From positions 1 through 11,378 of the forward strand of contig JAJYOH010000136.1 in NCBI GenBank assembly GCA_021796315.1: a stretch of DNA of 11,378 nt. Reading direction: 5' to 3'. The stretch is from Chloroflexota bacterium (lineage in GTDB: Bacteria > Chloroflexota > Anaerolineae > Anaerolineales > Villigracilaceae). The notes under the pieces are model-generated. The model was not told the DNA's origin. It worked only from the letters and a program-made list of their open reading frames with translations, and did not search any database. The position numbers were made by a program, and so were the translations under genes. Every line of letters starts with the position of its first letter. Position 1 is the first letter of the stretch. Shown here one piece after another: positions 5,503 through 11,378 of the stretch.

Positions 5503-8500
5503 ACAGGTGATTCGACAAGGATGCGATTCTGCAAATCCAATAGGCGGCGATACAAGCCATCCTGACGGAAAAGCTGTGCATGCGTTCCGCGTTCGATAAC
5601 CTTTCCATGACTCATTGCTAAAATCTCGTTTACATTTTCAAGTCCGATCAGGCGATGTGTGATCAGCAATGATGTTTTTCTGCTCATCAATTTGAATAGA
5701 GTTTCGAGCACAAGTTTCTCGGTTAACGGATCAAGATTTGCAGTGGGTTCATCTAGGATCAAAACCGGCGCGTCCTTGATGATGGCACGCGCAATGGCGA
5801 GCCGTTGGCGTTCGCCTCCACTCAAGCGCAGTCCCTGTTCACCGATCAACGTGTCATAGCCTGTTGTAAGACCCATGATGAAATCGTGGATCTGTGCGTC
5901 GTGTGCCGCGGCTTCGACTTCTTCCCGCGTGACGCGCCGGCGCGCCATCCGCAGATTTTCATAAACCGATGTATTGAAGAAATATGTATTCTGCGAGACG
6001 TAAGCGATTCTTTCGCGGACTTCATCCGGCGCGTACGCTTTGAGCGATTCTCCGTCCAGGCAGATTTCTCCCGACTCATACTCCCAGAATCTGAGCAGCA
6101 AATTGGCGAGCGTACTTTTCCCCGCGCCGCTCGCCCCGACGATGGCTAGAGTTTTCCCTGCATCAAGATTGAAACTGACATTTTGCAATGCAGGAGTGGA
6201 CTGGTTTGGATAGGCAAAGGATAAATTAGAAAATTTGATGCTCGATAATTCGGGATTCGATGTTCGATTATTGAGTTTCGAATGCCGAACATCATCTTTC
6301 ACTGCCGGCTCTGCATCAACTATTTCAAACAAACGCCGCGCCGCCTCGCGCGTGCTGGTCCACATTTGGGCGGCGATGGGCAGAGGAGTTACCGCTTCGA
6401 AAGAAGACAATGTGACCAATGCCAGCGTTGCCAGCATCACTCCATTAATATGACCCGAGTTAATTTGTGGGATGGCAAGCAGCAATACCAGCCACAAAGC
6501 AAGGTTTGTAAAGAATGCTGTCAATCCAGAATAGATTCCGCTGATGCGCGCCATATGTCGCTGCGAGTCACCGTAATCTTTGCTAATACTTTTTATTTGT
6601 GCGAGACGGTCATCCCTGCGTCCAAAAGATAAGATGTCGGCCAAACCTTGAATGCCATCTACGAGTTGAACATGCAAATCCGCGCGGCGCGTGATCATGT
6701 CAACGCCGGGGCGCTGACTCATCATTTGTGCGAGGATGGGCAGGATCAGGCCGAGGAGCAGGAAGAAGCCAATTAAGAGCGCGGCCAGCTGCGGGTTGGT
6801 CGAAGCGAGAAAAATGGATGTGCCAATCGCGACGAGGATCGCGGTCAATGGCGGAGCCACGACGCGCACGTAGAAATTTTCCAACGTTTCCACATCGCCG
6901 ATGATGCGCGCCAGCAAATCGCCCGCGCGGTAGTCCATCAGACGCGCAGGGGCAAGCGGCTCGATCTTTTCATAGAACCAAACACGCAGGCGGCCCAATA
7001 ATTTAAATGTGACGTTGTGCGAAACGAGCCGTTCAAGATAACGGAAGACCGCACGGGCGATGCCGAAGAAACGTACGCCGACGATGGCAACTTCGAGCGC
7101 GGCGATGGACGGATGAAGCGCAGCTTCCGAAATGAGCCACGCCGATGTGCCCATCAACGCGACGCTGCTGCCGATGGTAAAACTGCCGAGCAAAACGGAA
7201 AGGGCAACCCAGCCCCAGGAACCATTGAGAAATTGAAGTAAGCGGAAAATAGTAGACTGCTGATTGTTTCGGTTAGAATGTTTAAGAGTTTGAAGGTTTG
7301 AAGATTCTGCGTAAGTTGCAAGATGTGAGAAGTTAGAAGCTTGAGGAAGATTTAAAATTTCATTCTCACTTTTTATTTCTCTCTTTTCATTTTTCACTTC
7401 ATGTGTATTCACCATCTTTGCATAAATGCCGTTGCGCGCCAACAATTCGCGGTGTGTGCCGGTTTCAACGATGCAACCTTCTTCGAGAACCAGGATTTGG
7501 TCTGCGTTGAAAATTGTGTTCAAACGATGCGCGATGGTGATGACGGTTCGGCCTTGGATCAATTGGTGCGTAGATTCTTCAAGTAACGACTCTGTTTCTG
7601 GATCGAGACTTGACGTGGGCTCATCAAGAATCAGAAAGGGAGCATCTTTGAGGAATGCGCGGGCGAGAGCGAGACGTTGAGCTTGTCCGCTTGAAAGACG
7701 CGCGCCGCCTTCGCCGATGACTGTTTCATATTTTTCTGGAAGCGATTCAATGAAATCGTCCAAATGTGCGGCTTGTGCGGCGGATGCAACTTCTTCGTTG
7801 GTCGCATCCGGTTTTCCGAGACGAATATTCGCGGCAAGTGTGTCGTGGAAAAGATAGGGCCGCTGCGGAACCCAGGCGATGTAAGTTGGTAAGTGGTAAG
7901 TGGTAAGTGGGCTATCGTTGTTGGTAATGATTGTGCCTGATGTGGGATGGATGAAGCCGAGCAAAAGATTGACAAGTGTTGATTTTCCTGCGCCTGTTTT
8001 GCCGACCAGCGCAATGTGTTGGCCGCGCGAAATCGTCAGGTTGATATTTTGCAGGGCGGGTTTGTTTTCCGATGGATAGATAAAGGAAACATTTTCAAAA
8101 TTGATTGAAGAAATTTTAGCCGCTGATTCATCACTGGTCACTGAATACTGATTACTGACAACTGGCATGTCGAGAATCTGAAATATTCTTCTTGCTGCGC
8201 TTGTCCCTGCCATGCCCGCATGGAAGCGCAACCCTAACATGCGAAGTGGCAAATAAAATTCGGGTGCGAGAATTAACAAAAATAATGCTTCGTCAAATTG
8301 CATCTGTCCATAAAGCAAACGCAAGCCAACCTCAACGGCGATGATGGCGGTGCTGATCGTCGCGAGCAATTCGAGCGCGAAGGCTGAAAGGAAGGTGACC
8401 TGCAAAACTTTTAGCGTCGTGTCGCGGAACTGATCACTGACTTTGGCGATATTTCGAGTCTGCGCTTTGGACTGCCCGAAAAGTTTGAGCGTGGTCAATC

Positions 8501-9107
8501 CTTGCAGGCTGTCGAGAAAGTGCGCTGAGAGCCGGCTCAATGTTTCGTATTGGCGCTTGGTCACGACTTCCGCGCCGCGGCCTATCATGTACATGAAAAA
8601 TGGGATCAGCGGTGCGGTCAATAAAAGGACAACGCCCGACAACGGATCAAGTGGAAAAACTAAAATCAAAACGCTGACGGGGACAAGCGTGCTGACAACT
8701 AATTGCGGCAGATATTGACTAAAGTACGCGTCCAGCGCTTCGATTCCCTCAACCGCGGCGGTGGTCAGTTCGCCCGTGCGTTCGCTTCGACTGAAAGCGG
8801 GACCGAGCGCGAGAATATGAGTAAAGAGTCGTTCGCGTAAATCCGTTTTGACGCGTACAGCGACAGCGTTCGCAGCGACCTCGTTAAGCCACGTTAAGAG
8901 TCCGCGCGCGGCGATAACAATGAACAACAATTGCATCCAATGCGCGACCTGGAGCAGAGTCTGCTTCTCGAGGAAGACATCATTAACGGTAGTGCTAACG
9001 AGGTAGGACTGGCCAATGGCCAGCAGTCCGATAAAAAATCCGGAGAGAATCGTTAAGGCAAGAGAGACGCGCGAGTCACGGGCGAGGGTCAGAAGTCTGC
9101 GATGCAT
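5499..9107 (-). CDS. cydDC: CydD-CydC fusion: ABC exporter for cytochrome bd assembly
   Basis: This 1202-residue single chain has both half-transporters. CydDC exports cysteine/glutathione-type thiols to the outside of the cytoplasmic membrane and is needed to mature cytochrome bd. Half 1 (CydD-like): membrane domain about 15-300; Walker A GKTGAGKS 369-376; Q-loop Q415; signature LSSGQ 471-475; Walker B FLILDE 491-496; His527. Half 2 (CydC-like): membrane domain about 625-915; Walker A GASGAGKS 991-998; Q-loop Q1039; signature LSGGE 1095-1099; Walker B VLILDE 1115-1120; His1151 in THRLIGLENVNEI, typical of CydC. LSxGQ in place of LSGGQ is usual for CydD. All ATPase motifs are intact, so both sites may work. 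Fused CydDC is known in some actinobacteria and other groups. Four stretches built of 7-bp or 8-bp repeats are read in frame. The ATG at 9107 has no clear Shine-Dalgarno. The cydB gene nearby supports the call. Confidence 0.93.
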   Translation of the reverse strand: MHRRLLTLARDSRVSLALTILSGFFIGLLAIGQSYLVSTTVNDVFLEKQTLLQVAHWMQLLFIVIAARGLLTWLNEVAANAVAVRVKTDLRERLFTHILALGPAFSRSERTGELTTAAVEGIEALDAYFSQYLPQLVVSTLVPVSVLILVFPLDPLSGVVLLLTAPLIPFFMYMIGRGAEVVTKRQYETLSRLSAHFLDSLQGLTTLKLFGQSKAQTRNIAKVSDQFRDTTLKVLQVTFLSAFALELLATISTAIIAVEVGLRLLYGQMQFDEALFLLILAPEFYLPLRMLGLRFHAGMAGTSAARRIFQILDMPVVSNQYSVTSDESAAKISSINFENVSFIYPSENKPALQNINLTISRGQHIALVGKTGAGKSTLVNLLLGFIHPTSGTIITNNDSPLTTYHLPTYIAWVPQRPYLFHDTLAANIRLGKPDATNEEVASAAQAAHLDDFIESLPEKYETVIGEGGARLSSGQAQRLALARAFLKDAPFLILDEPTSSLDPETESLLEESTHQLIQGRTVITIAHRLNTIFNADQILVLEEGCIVETGTHRELLARNGIYAKMVNTHEVKNEKREIKSENEILNLPQASNFSHLATYAESSNLQTLKHSNRNNQQSTIFRLLQFLNGSWGWVALSVLLGSFTIGSSVALMGTSAWLISEAALHPSIAALEVAIVGVRFFGIARAVFRYLERLVSHNVTFKLLGRLRVWFYEKIEPLAPARLMDYRAGDLLARIIGDVETLENFYVRVVAPPLTAILVAIGTSIFLASTNPQLAALLIGFFLLLGLILPILAQMMSQRPGVDMITRRADLHVQLVDGIQGLADILSFGRRDDRLAQIKSISKDYGDSQRHMARISGIYSGLTAFFTNLALWLVLLLAIPQINSGHINGVMLATLALVTLSSFEAVTPLPIAAQMWTSTREAARRLFEIVDAEPAVKDDVRHSKLNNRTSNPELSSIKFSNLSFAYPNQSTPALQNVSFNLDAGKTLAIVGASGAGKSTLANLLLRFWEYESGEICLDGESLKAYAPDEVRERIAYVSQNTYFFNTSVYENLRMARRRVTREEVEAAAHDAQIHDFIMGLTTGYDTLIGEQGLRLSGGERQRLAIARAIIKDAPVLILDEPTANLDPLTEKLVLETLFKLMSRKTSLLITHRLIGLENVNEILAMSHGKVIERGTHAQLFRQDGLYRRLLDLQNRILVESPV
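6250..6298. repeat. Degenerate heptamer array D in cydDC
   Basis: Seven consecutive 7-base units on the + strand: TCGGGAT, TCGATGT, TCGATTA, TTGAGTT, TCGAATG, CCGAACA, TCATCTT, preceded by a related TCGATAAT. They encode residues about 937-955, the link between the second membrane domain and the second ATPase domain. The peptide (RHSKLNNRTSNPELS) looks non-conserved. Confidence 0.65.
7272..7400. repeat. Octamer-like repeat tract C in the CydD-CydC linker
   Basis: On the + strand, GTTAGAAT, GTTTAAGA, GTTTGAAG and GTTTGAAG run end to end (7272-7303), two of them identical. GTTAGAAG recurs at 7332-7339, and a pyrimidine-rich stretch with repeated TTTCA/TTTCT words fills 7361-7400. It encodes residues about 570-612, the hydrophilic linker between the two halves. 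The repeated words explain the odd composition (VKNEKREIKSENEI and LQTLKHSNRN). Confidence 0.6.
7881..7910. repeat. Near-perfect heptamer tandem repeat B in cydDC
   Basis: Three exact copies of GGTAAGT (7888-7894, 7895-7901, 7902-7908) are flanked by partial copies (GTAAGTT before, GG after). It encodes LTTYHLPTY (residues 401-409) in the first ATPase domain, between Walker A and the Q-loop. Because 7 is not a multiple of 3, gain or loss of one unit would shift the frame. Confidence 0.8.
8130..8164. repeat. Heptamer array A in cydDC (NNNACTG x5)
   Basis: Five consecutive 7-base units on the + strand: ATCACTG, GTCACTG, AATACTG, ATTACTG, ACAACTG. All end in ACTG. They encode residues about 315-326 (VSNQYSVTSDE), the link between the first membrane domain and the first ATPase domain. 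Confidence 0.75.
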
Positions 9108-9126
9108 GGAAAAGTGTCAGGTTAAT

Positions 9127-9168
9127 AAAAAGATGGAAGGTTGAAGCTGTGAAGCGATCAACCTTCCA
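9127..9168 (-). terminator. Intrinsic terminator just before cydDC
   Basis: Read on the - strand, an 11-bp stem (9168-9158 with 9144-9134, core GGAAGGTTGA/TCAACCTTCC) with a 13-base loop is followed by TC and five T (9131-9127). It lies 16 bases after the stop of the 42-codon gene and ends about 20 bases before the cydDC ATG. It should stop transcripts coming from the flavoprotein gene. Confidence 0.75.
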
Positions 9169-9174
9169 ATTATA
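9169..9174 (-). promoter_or_regulatory. Perfect TATAAT -10 box, possible cydDC promoter
   Basis: TATAAT on the - strand is directly upstream of the terminator stem. No good -35 box lies at 16-18 bases. RNA would begin near 9162, inside the first arm of the hairpin, so such a transcript could not form the full stem. It is offered as a candidate only. Confidence 0.35.
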
Positions 9175-9184
9175 AAAGAGGCGG

Positions 9185-9313
9185 CTATTTCCACTTGCTC
9201 TGAACGGCAACGGTATAAACCTTGATGTTCAAAACGATGAAACGCCATAATTGATAAAGTTTAAAGTTCATCCAGAATTTTTCGGACTTGGAAAATTGTT
9301 GTTCGGTTTCCAT
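9185..9313 (-). CDS. Small gene, 42 residues, coupled to the SQR-like flavoprotein
   Basis: ATG at 9313, stop TAG at 9187-9185. The case for a real gene is strong: TAGGAG (9325-9320) lies 6 bases before the ATG and its TAG is the stop codon of the flavoprotein gene, so translation is likely coupled across a 9-base gap. The protein has a polar start (METEQQFSKSEK), then an aromatic/aliphatic stretch with spaced positive charges (FKLYQLWRFIVLNIKVYTVAV) and a basic end (QSKWK). This may be an amphipathic or weak membrane helix. I recognise no family. A small partner that helps hold the flavoprotein at the membrane, or a small oxidase-associated peptide as CydX is for cytochrome bd, are possibilities from context only; the sequence does not look like CydX. 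It is too short for most annotation cut-offs. Confidence 0.72.
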   Translation of the reverse strand: METEQQFSKSEKFWMNFKLYQLWRFIVLNIKVYTVAVQSKWK

Positions 9314-9322
9314 GTCAGTCTC

Positions 9323-10762
9323 CTATTCAGGAATCAGCTTCCAGCCGAGCAGGGCTTTGAATTTCCAAATAAAGGTGTGATGGAGCATGAACTTCATCCA
9401 CGCGCCGCTCAAACCCATTTCGAGATGCGAGATGAAGAGGTCACGCCCGTATTCGTTTTTGTATTGTTTGCGGTCAGGGACAACGGGGCGCATCACGATG
9501 GTCACCGCGTTACCGTCCCAAAGATTATCGCCCATGGATGCAATGCAAGCCGCGACCATTTCAGTCATGCGTTCGCTGTGCGTTGGCTGACCTTTTTCGA
9601 TCATGTCCACAATGTTCATTGCGACCACGCGCCCGATCATCCCACTGACCATTCCGGTGCGCGGCGGAGCAGGCGTAATGGCGACATTATTCTTGTTCGT
9701 GAATGGCTTGGAAATGGAGCCAGGAGGCGCGAAGGCAATGCCCGCTGAAAAGATATTAGGATAGGTTGGATTTTGATATTTAGCAGGCCAAGCCTCGGGC
9801 GTTTGCGAAAGTTCAGGATAAGATAATCCATATTTTCCATCTACTAACACAAAACCCGCGGGATTGGTTAATTTGGATGTGATGTCCGTTCCATCTTTGG
9901 CGATGTACTTAATAGGCTGGCCTTTGAATTGCGGGATGAGCATGGCGAAGTCGAACTCAGTTGCGCCCTCCTCGCCTTCATAGTTCTGCCAATAAATCTT
10001 ACCCTCTTCGATTTTGGTCACGCCAGTTTGTGTTTGATAACGGATGCCATGATCGTTGAACACGGAGCGGATGAATTCATCGCTCTTCAGTACGTGACCG
10101 CTGCGCTTGACCTGCACACCGTTAACACCGAAGTCACCAAGCGCCGGTTCGTTGGAAATCCACAAGATGTCGGCTTTGTCGCGCAGGCCCTTCTTGACCA
10201 AATCCTTATGAACATTGACGACATATTCAAATGCCGCGCCTTGACATGTTGCGCCGGGGTGGCCCGTTCCGATTACGATCTTAACTTTCTCGCCTTTCTT
10301 TATGCGCTCACATAACGCGAGGTACGCATCGCGAGTCTTGATGGCGTGGGGCAGGGAACAGATGGAGTGGGTGAAGCCGCCATCAGGTCCGAGGCCGGGC
10401 GTGCCAGCAAAGTTCAGTAGCGGTCCCGGTGCGACAACAAGGTAATCGTAATCGAGGCAGACTTGCTTGCCGGTGCCGATTTCCTCGCCAATCACAAACT
10501 GATCGCCCGCGTCCGGATGAATTTCCTTAGCTGCGGCATGGACGAACTTTGTGCTCATCCGGTCATATACCGGTTTGAGTTTAAAGACGGTTTTCTCCGG
10601 CTTCATGTGTCCAACGCCGACCCAAACCCACGAAGGAACATAACTGAACACATCACGGTTGCTGATCACTGTCACATCATGCTTTTTGCCAAGTTGATTG
10701 CCGAGATACAGGGCGGCAGTATGCCCAGCAAAACCTGCGCCAATGACAACGACTTTTGCCAT
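9323..10762 (-). CDS. SQR-like FAD-dependent quinone oxidoreductase lacking one conserved Cys
   Basis: This 479-residue flavoprotein resembles sulfide:quinone oxidoreductase (SQR) and related two-dinucleotide-binding-domain proteins that pass electrons to quinone at the membrane. It has an N-terminal FAD motif, VVVIGAGFAGHTAAL (GxGxxG, Gly8-Gly13); YDYLVVAPG near 105-113; Cys135 in SICS; Cys173 in GATCQGAAFEY, matching the catalytic Cys of SQR; and PPRTGMVSGMIG near 366-377. The C terminus (HHTFIWKFKALLGWKLIPE) is aromatic and basic, as in membrane-bound SQR. The third SQR cysteine, expected in a GVCVAIPP-like segment, is Ala343 here (AGIAFAPPG). That Cys is redox-active in known SQRs, so sulfide may not be the substrate. 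ATG 10762 is chosen because AAAGGAG lies 6 bases upstream; the longer reading from 10828 begins inside a terminator hairpin. It sits between cydB and cydDC and could feed quinol to the bd oxidase. Confidence 0.8.
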   Translation of the reverse strand: MAKVVVIGAGFAGHTAALYLGNQLGKKHDVTVISNRDVFSYVPSWVWVGVGHMKPEKTVFKLKPVYDRMSTKFVHAAAKEIHPDAGDQFVIGEEIGTGKQVCLDYDYLVVAPGPLLNFAGTPGLGPDGGFTHSICSLPHAIKTRDAYLALCERIKKGEKVKIVIGTGHPGATCQGAAFEYVVNVHKDLVKKGLRDKADILWISNEPALGDFGVNGVQVKRSGHVLKSDEFIRSVFNDHGIRYQTQTGVTKIEEGKIYWQNYEGEEGATEFDFAMLIPQFKGQPIKYIAKDGTDITSKLTNPAGFVLVDGKYGLSYPELSQTPEAWPAKYQNPTYPNIFSAGIAFAPPGSISKPFTNKNNVAITPAPPRTGMVSGMIGRVVAMNIVDMIEKGQPTHSERMTEMVAACIASMGDNLWDGNAVTIVMRPVVPDRKQYKNEYGRDLFISHLEMGLSGAWMKFMLHHTFIWKFKALLGWKLIPE

Positions 10763-10768
10763 ATCATG

Positions 10769-10775
10769 CTCCTTT
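10769..10775 (-). promoter_or_regulatory. Shine-Dalgarno that decides the flavoprotein start
   Basis: AAAGGAG on the - strand, 6 bases before ATG 10762, which opens MAKVVVIGAG directly at the FAD motif. It rules out the 22-residue upstream extension. Confidence 0.8.
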
Positions 10776-10788
10776 GTTTCGCACTGCA

Positions 10789-10802
10789 TCACAAATTTAT
10801 GA
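10789..10802. promoter_or_regulatory. Operator-like 14-bp near-palindrome upstream of the flavoprotein
   Basis: TCACAAATTTATGA matches its own reverse complement at 12 of 14 positions. It lies between the cydB terminator and the flavoprotein Shine-Dalgarno, where a promoter must be if that gene has its own. The - strand reading contains TTGTGA, a half-site shape seen in CRP/FNR and Rex operators, but the other half does not match those consensus sites. No clear -35/-10 pair was found. Confidence 0.35.
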
Positions 10803-10811
10803 CGAACTTTA

Positions 10812-10852
10812 GAAAAAGAATGGAGCAAGCAAAACTGTAAGTGCTTGCTCCA
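10812..10852 (-). terminator. Intrinsic terminator of the cydB transcript
   Basis: Read on the - strand, an 11-bp perfect stem (10852-10842 with 10831-10821, core GGAGCAAGCA/TGCTTGCTCC), a 10-base loop, then TTCTTTTT. It begins 11 bases after the cydB stop and should separate cydB from the flavoprotein gene. Confidence 0.85.
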
Positions 10853-10863
10853 TCTGACTCAGA

Positions 10864-11378
10864 CTAATAAACCAGGCTTTTCTTATCGGTGCTGATGCGT
10901 TTGCGGAACATGTAGTACGTCCAACCTTGATAGGCGAGTACGATGGGGACGAAGATCAAGGCGACGATGCTCATCACCGACAGTGTGTATTGTGATGACG
11001 ACGCGTTATAGATGGTCAGGCTCCAATCAGGATTGGTGCTGGAAATCATTACGCGCGGGAACATGATGAGGAAGAAAGTGATCTGTGTAAGGATGATGTT
11101 CAGCGATGTCATTATGAAGGCCCAGCCCTCCATTCTTCGGTTGATGAAGTAGCCTGTCAGTGCCAGGACCACCACCGCCGCAATCGGGATAACGCCGGGG
11201 TTGTAACCAATGCGTGAGACCATGTCCGTGAAGAAAAATGTGCCAATGGTCAGGATGAGCACGAGAACAATCGTAGCCCAGAAAATTTTCTTCGACCAGC
11301 CGCGGACGCGTTCGCGCAGCTCACCGTCCAGCTTGAGCGTGAGGAAGTTCGCGCCGTGCAATAGAAAAACCGAGACCG
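10864..11378 (-). CDS. cydB: Cytochrome bd quinol oxidase subunit II, C-terminal part (5' partial)
   Basis: The frame is open to the right edge; about 171 residues are present, roughly the C-terminal half of a CydB of normal length (about 340). The segment before the TTG at 11361 (FLLHGANFLTLK, then GELRERVRGW) is a conserved internal CydB motif, so that TTG is not a start. Four membrane helices follow (about KIFWATIVLVLILTIGTFFF, IPIAAVVVLALTGYF, AFIMTSLNIILTQITFFLIMF, and SVMSIVALIFVPIVLAYQGW). The stretch between helices 3 and 4 (FPRVMISS, then IYNASSSQYTL) and the end (YQGWTYYMFRKRI) are family hallmarks. CydB is the non-haem partner of CydA in the oxygen-reducing quinol oxidase of the cytoplasmic membrane. 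The cydA gene is expected just outside the window. A terminator follows the stop directly. Confidence 0.93.
   Translation of the reverse strand, partial: VSVFLLHGANFLTLKLDGELRERVRGWSKKIFWATIVLVLILTIGTFFFTDMVSRIGYNPGVIPIAAVVVLALTGYFINRRMEGWAFIMTSLNIILTQITFFLIMFPRVMISSTNPDWSLTIYNASSSQYTLSVMSIVALIFVPIVLAYQGWTYYMFRKRISTDKKSLVY

Noticed and set aside
7881..7910. Heptamer run considered as a CRISPR or binding-site array
   Set aside because: Units are only 7 bases with no spacers, and the run is read through in frame as protein.
7631..8014. A 127-residue open frame within cydDC in another - strand frame
   Set aside because: It overlaps the first ATPase domain of CydD, whose motifs are all intact in the main frame, so it is not evidence for a frameshifted gene.
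9134..9168. Inverted repeat considered as an end of an insertion sequence
   Set aside because: There is no transposase, no matching second end and no target duplication, and the T run fits an intrinsic terminator.
9251..9748. A 165-residue open frame on the + strand over the flavoprotein C terminus
   Set aside because: Shadow of the - strand flavoprotein and of the 42-codon gene; no ribosome site and no family resemblance.
10763..10828. Longer flavoprotein reading from 10828
   Set aside because: Its start lies in the cydB terminator stem and lacks a ribosome site, while ATG 10762 has AAAGGAG at 6 bases and begins the FAD motif at once.

Overview
The window reads as chromosomal DNA of a Chloroflexota bacterium, most likely Anaerolineae. 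This rests on the style of the Tad pilus genes, a single-chain CydDC exporter, and linkers in that protein that look grown from 7-bp or 8-bp tandem repeats. It is an inference without any database search. No mobile element, tRNA, rRNA or CRISPR array is visible.

Left part (about 1-4800, all + strand): the end of a Tad (tight adherence, Flp-type) pilus locus. In order it holds a single-pass membrane protein cut by the left edge, whose outer domain looks like a degenerate sortase fold; a CpaE/TadZ protein (receiver plus MinD-like domain); TadE; a TadG-like protein with a long cysteine-containing secreted part; and two tandem 51-residue Flp pilins. The motor ATPase (CpaF/TadA), platform (TadB/C), secretin and prepilin peptidase are not here and may lie upstream. 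A 17-bp perfect hairpin closes the locus.

Middle (4856-5428, - strand): an unrecognised 190-residue, lysine/arginine-rich helical protein. It has a GTG start, a strong Shine-Dalgarno and its own well-formed sigma-70 type promoter, whose -35 box overlaps the stop codon of the gene before it.

Right part (5499-11378, - strand, so read from right to left): a respiratory block. It starts with the C-terminal half of CydB (subunit II of cytochrome bd quinol oxidase), followed by an intrinsic terminator. Next come a flavoprotein related to sulfide:quinone oxidoreductase that lacks one of the three conserved cysteines, a tightly coupled 42-codon gene, and a second intrinsic terminator. Last is a 1202-residue CydD-CydC fusion. 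CydDC is needed for assembly of cytochrome bd, so the block ties a probable quinone-reducing flavoprotein to a quinol oxidase and its maturation factor, in separately controlled units.

The most unusual points are the four sites in cydDC where 7-bp or 8-bp tandem repeats are read as protein (one a near-perfect heptamer run able to shift frame if copy number changes), the 42-codon gene, the SQR-like protein with a missing redox cysteine, the sortase-like domain without visible catalytic residues, and the terminator placed about 20 bases before the cydDC start with a TATAAT box beside it.
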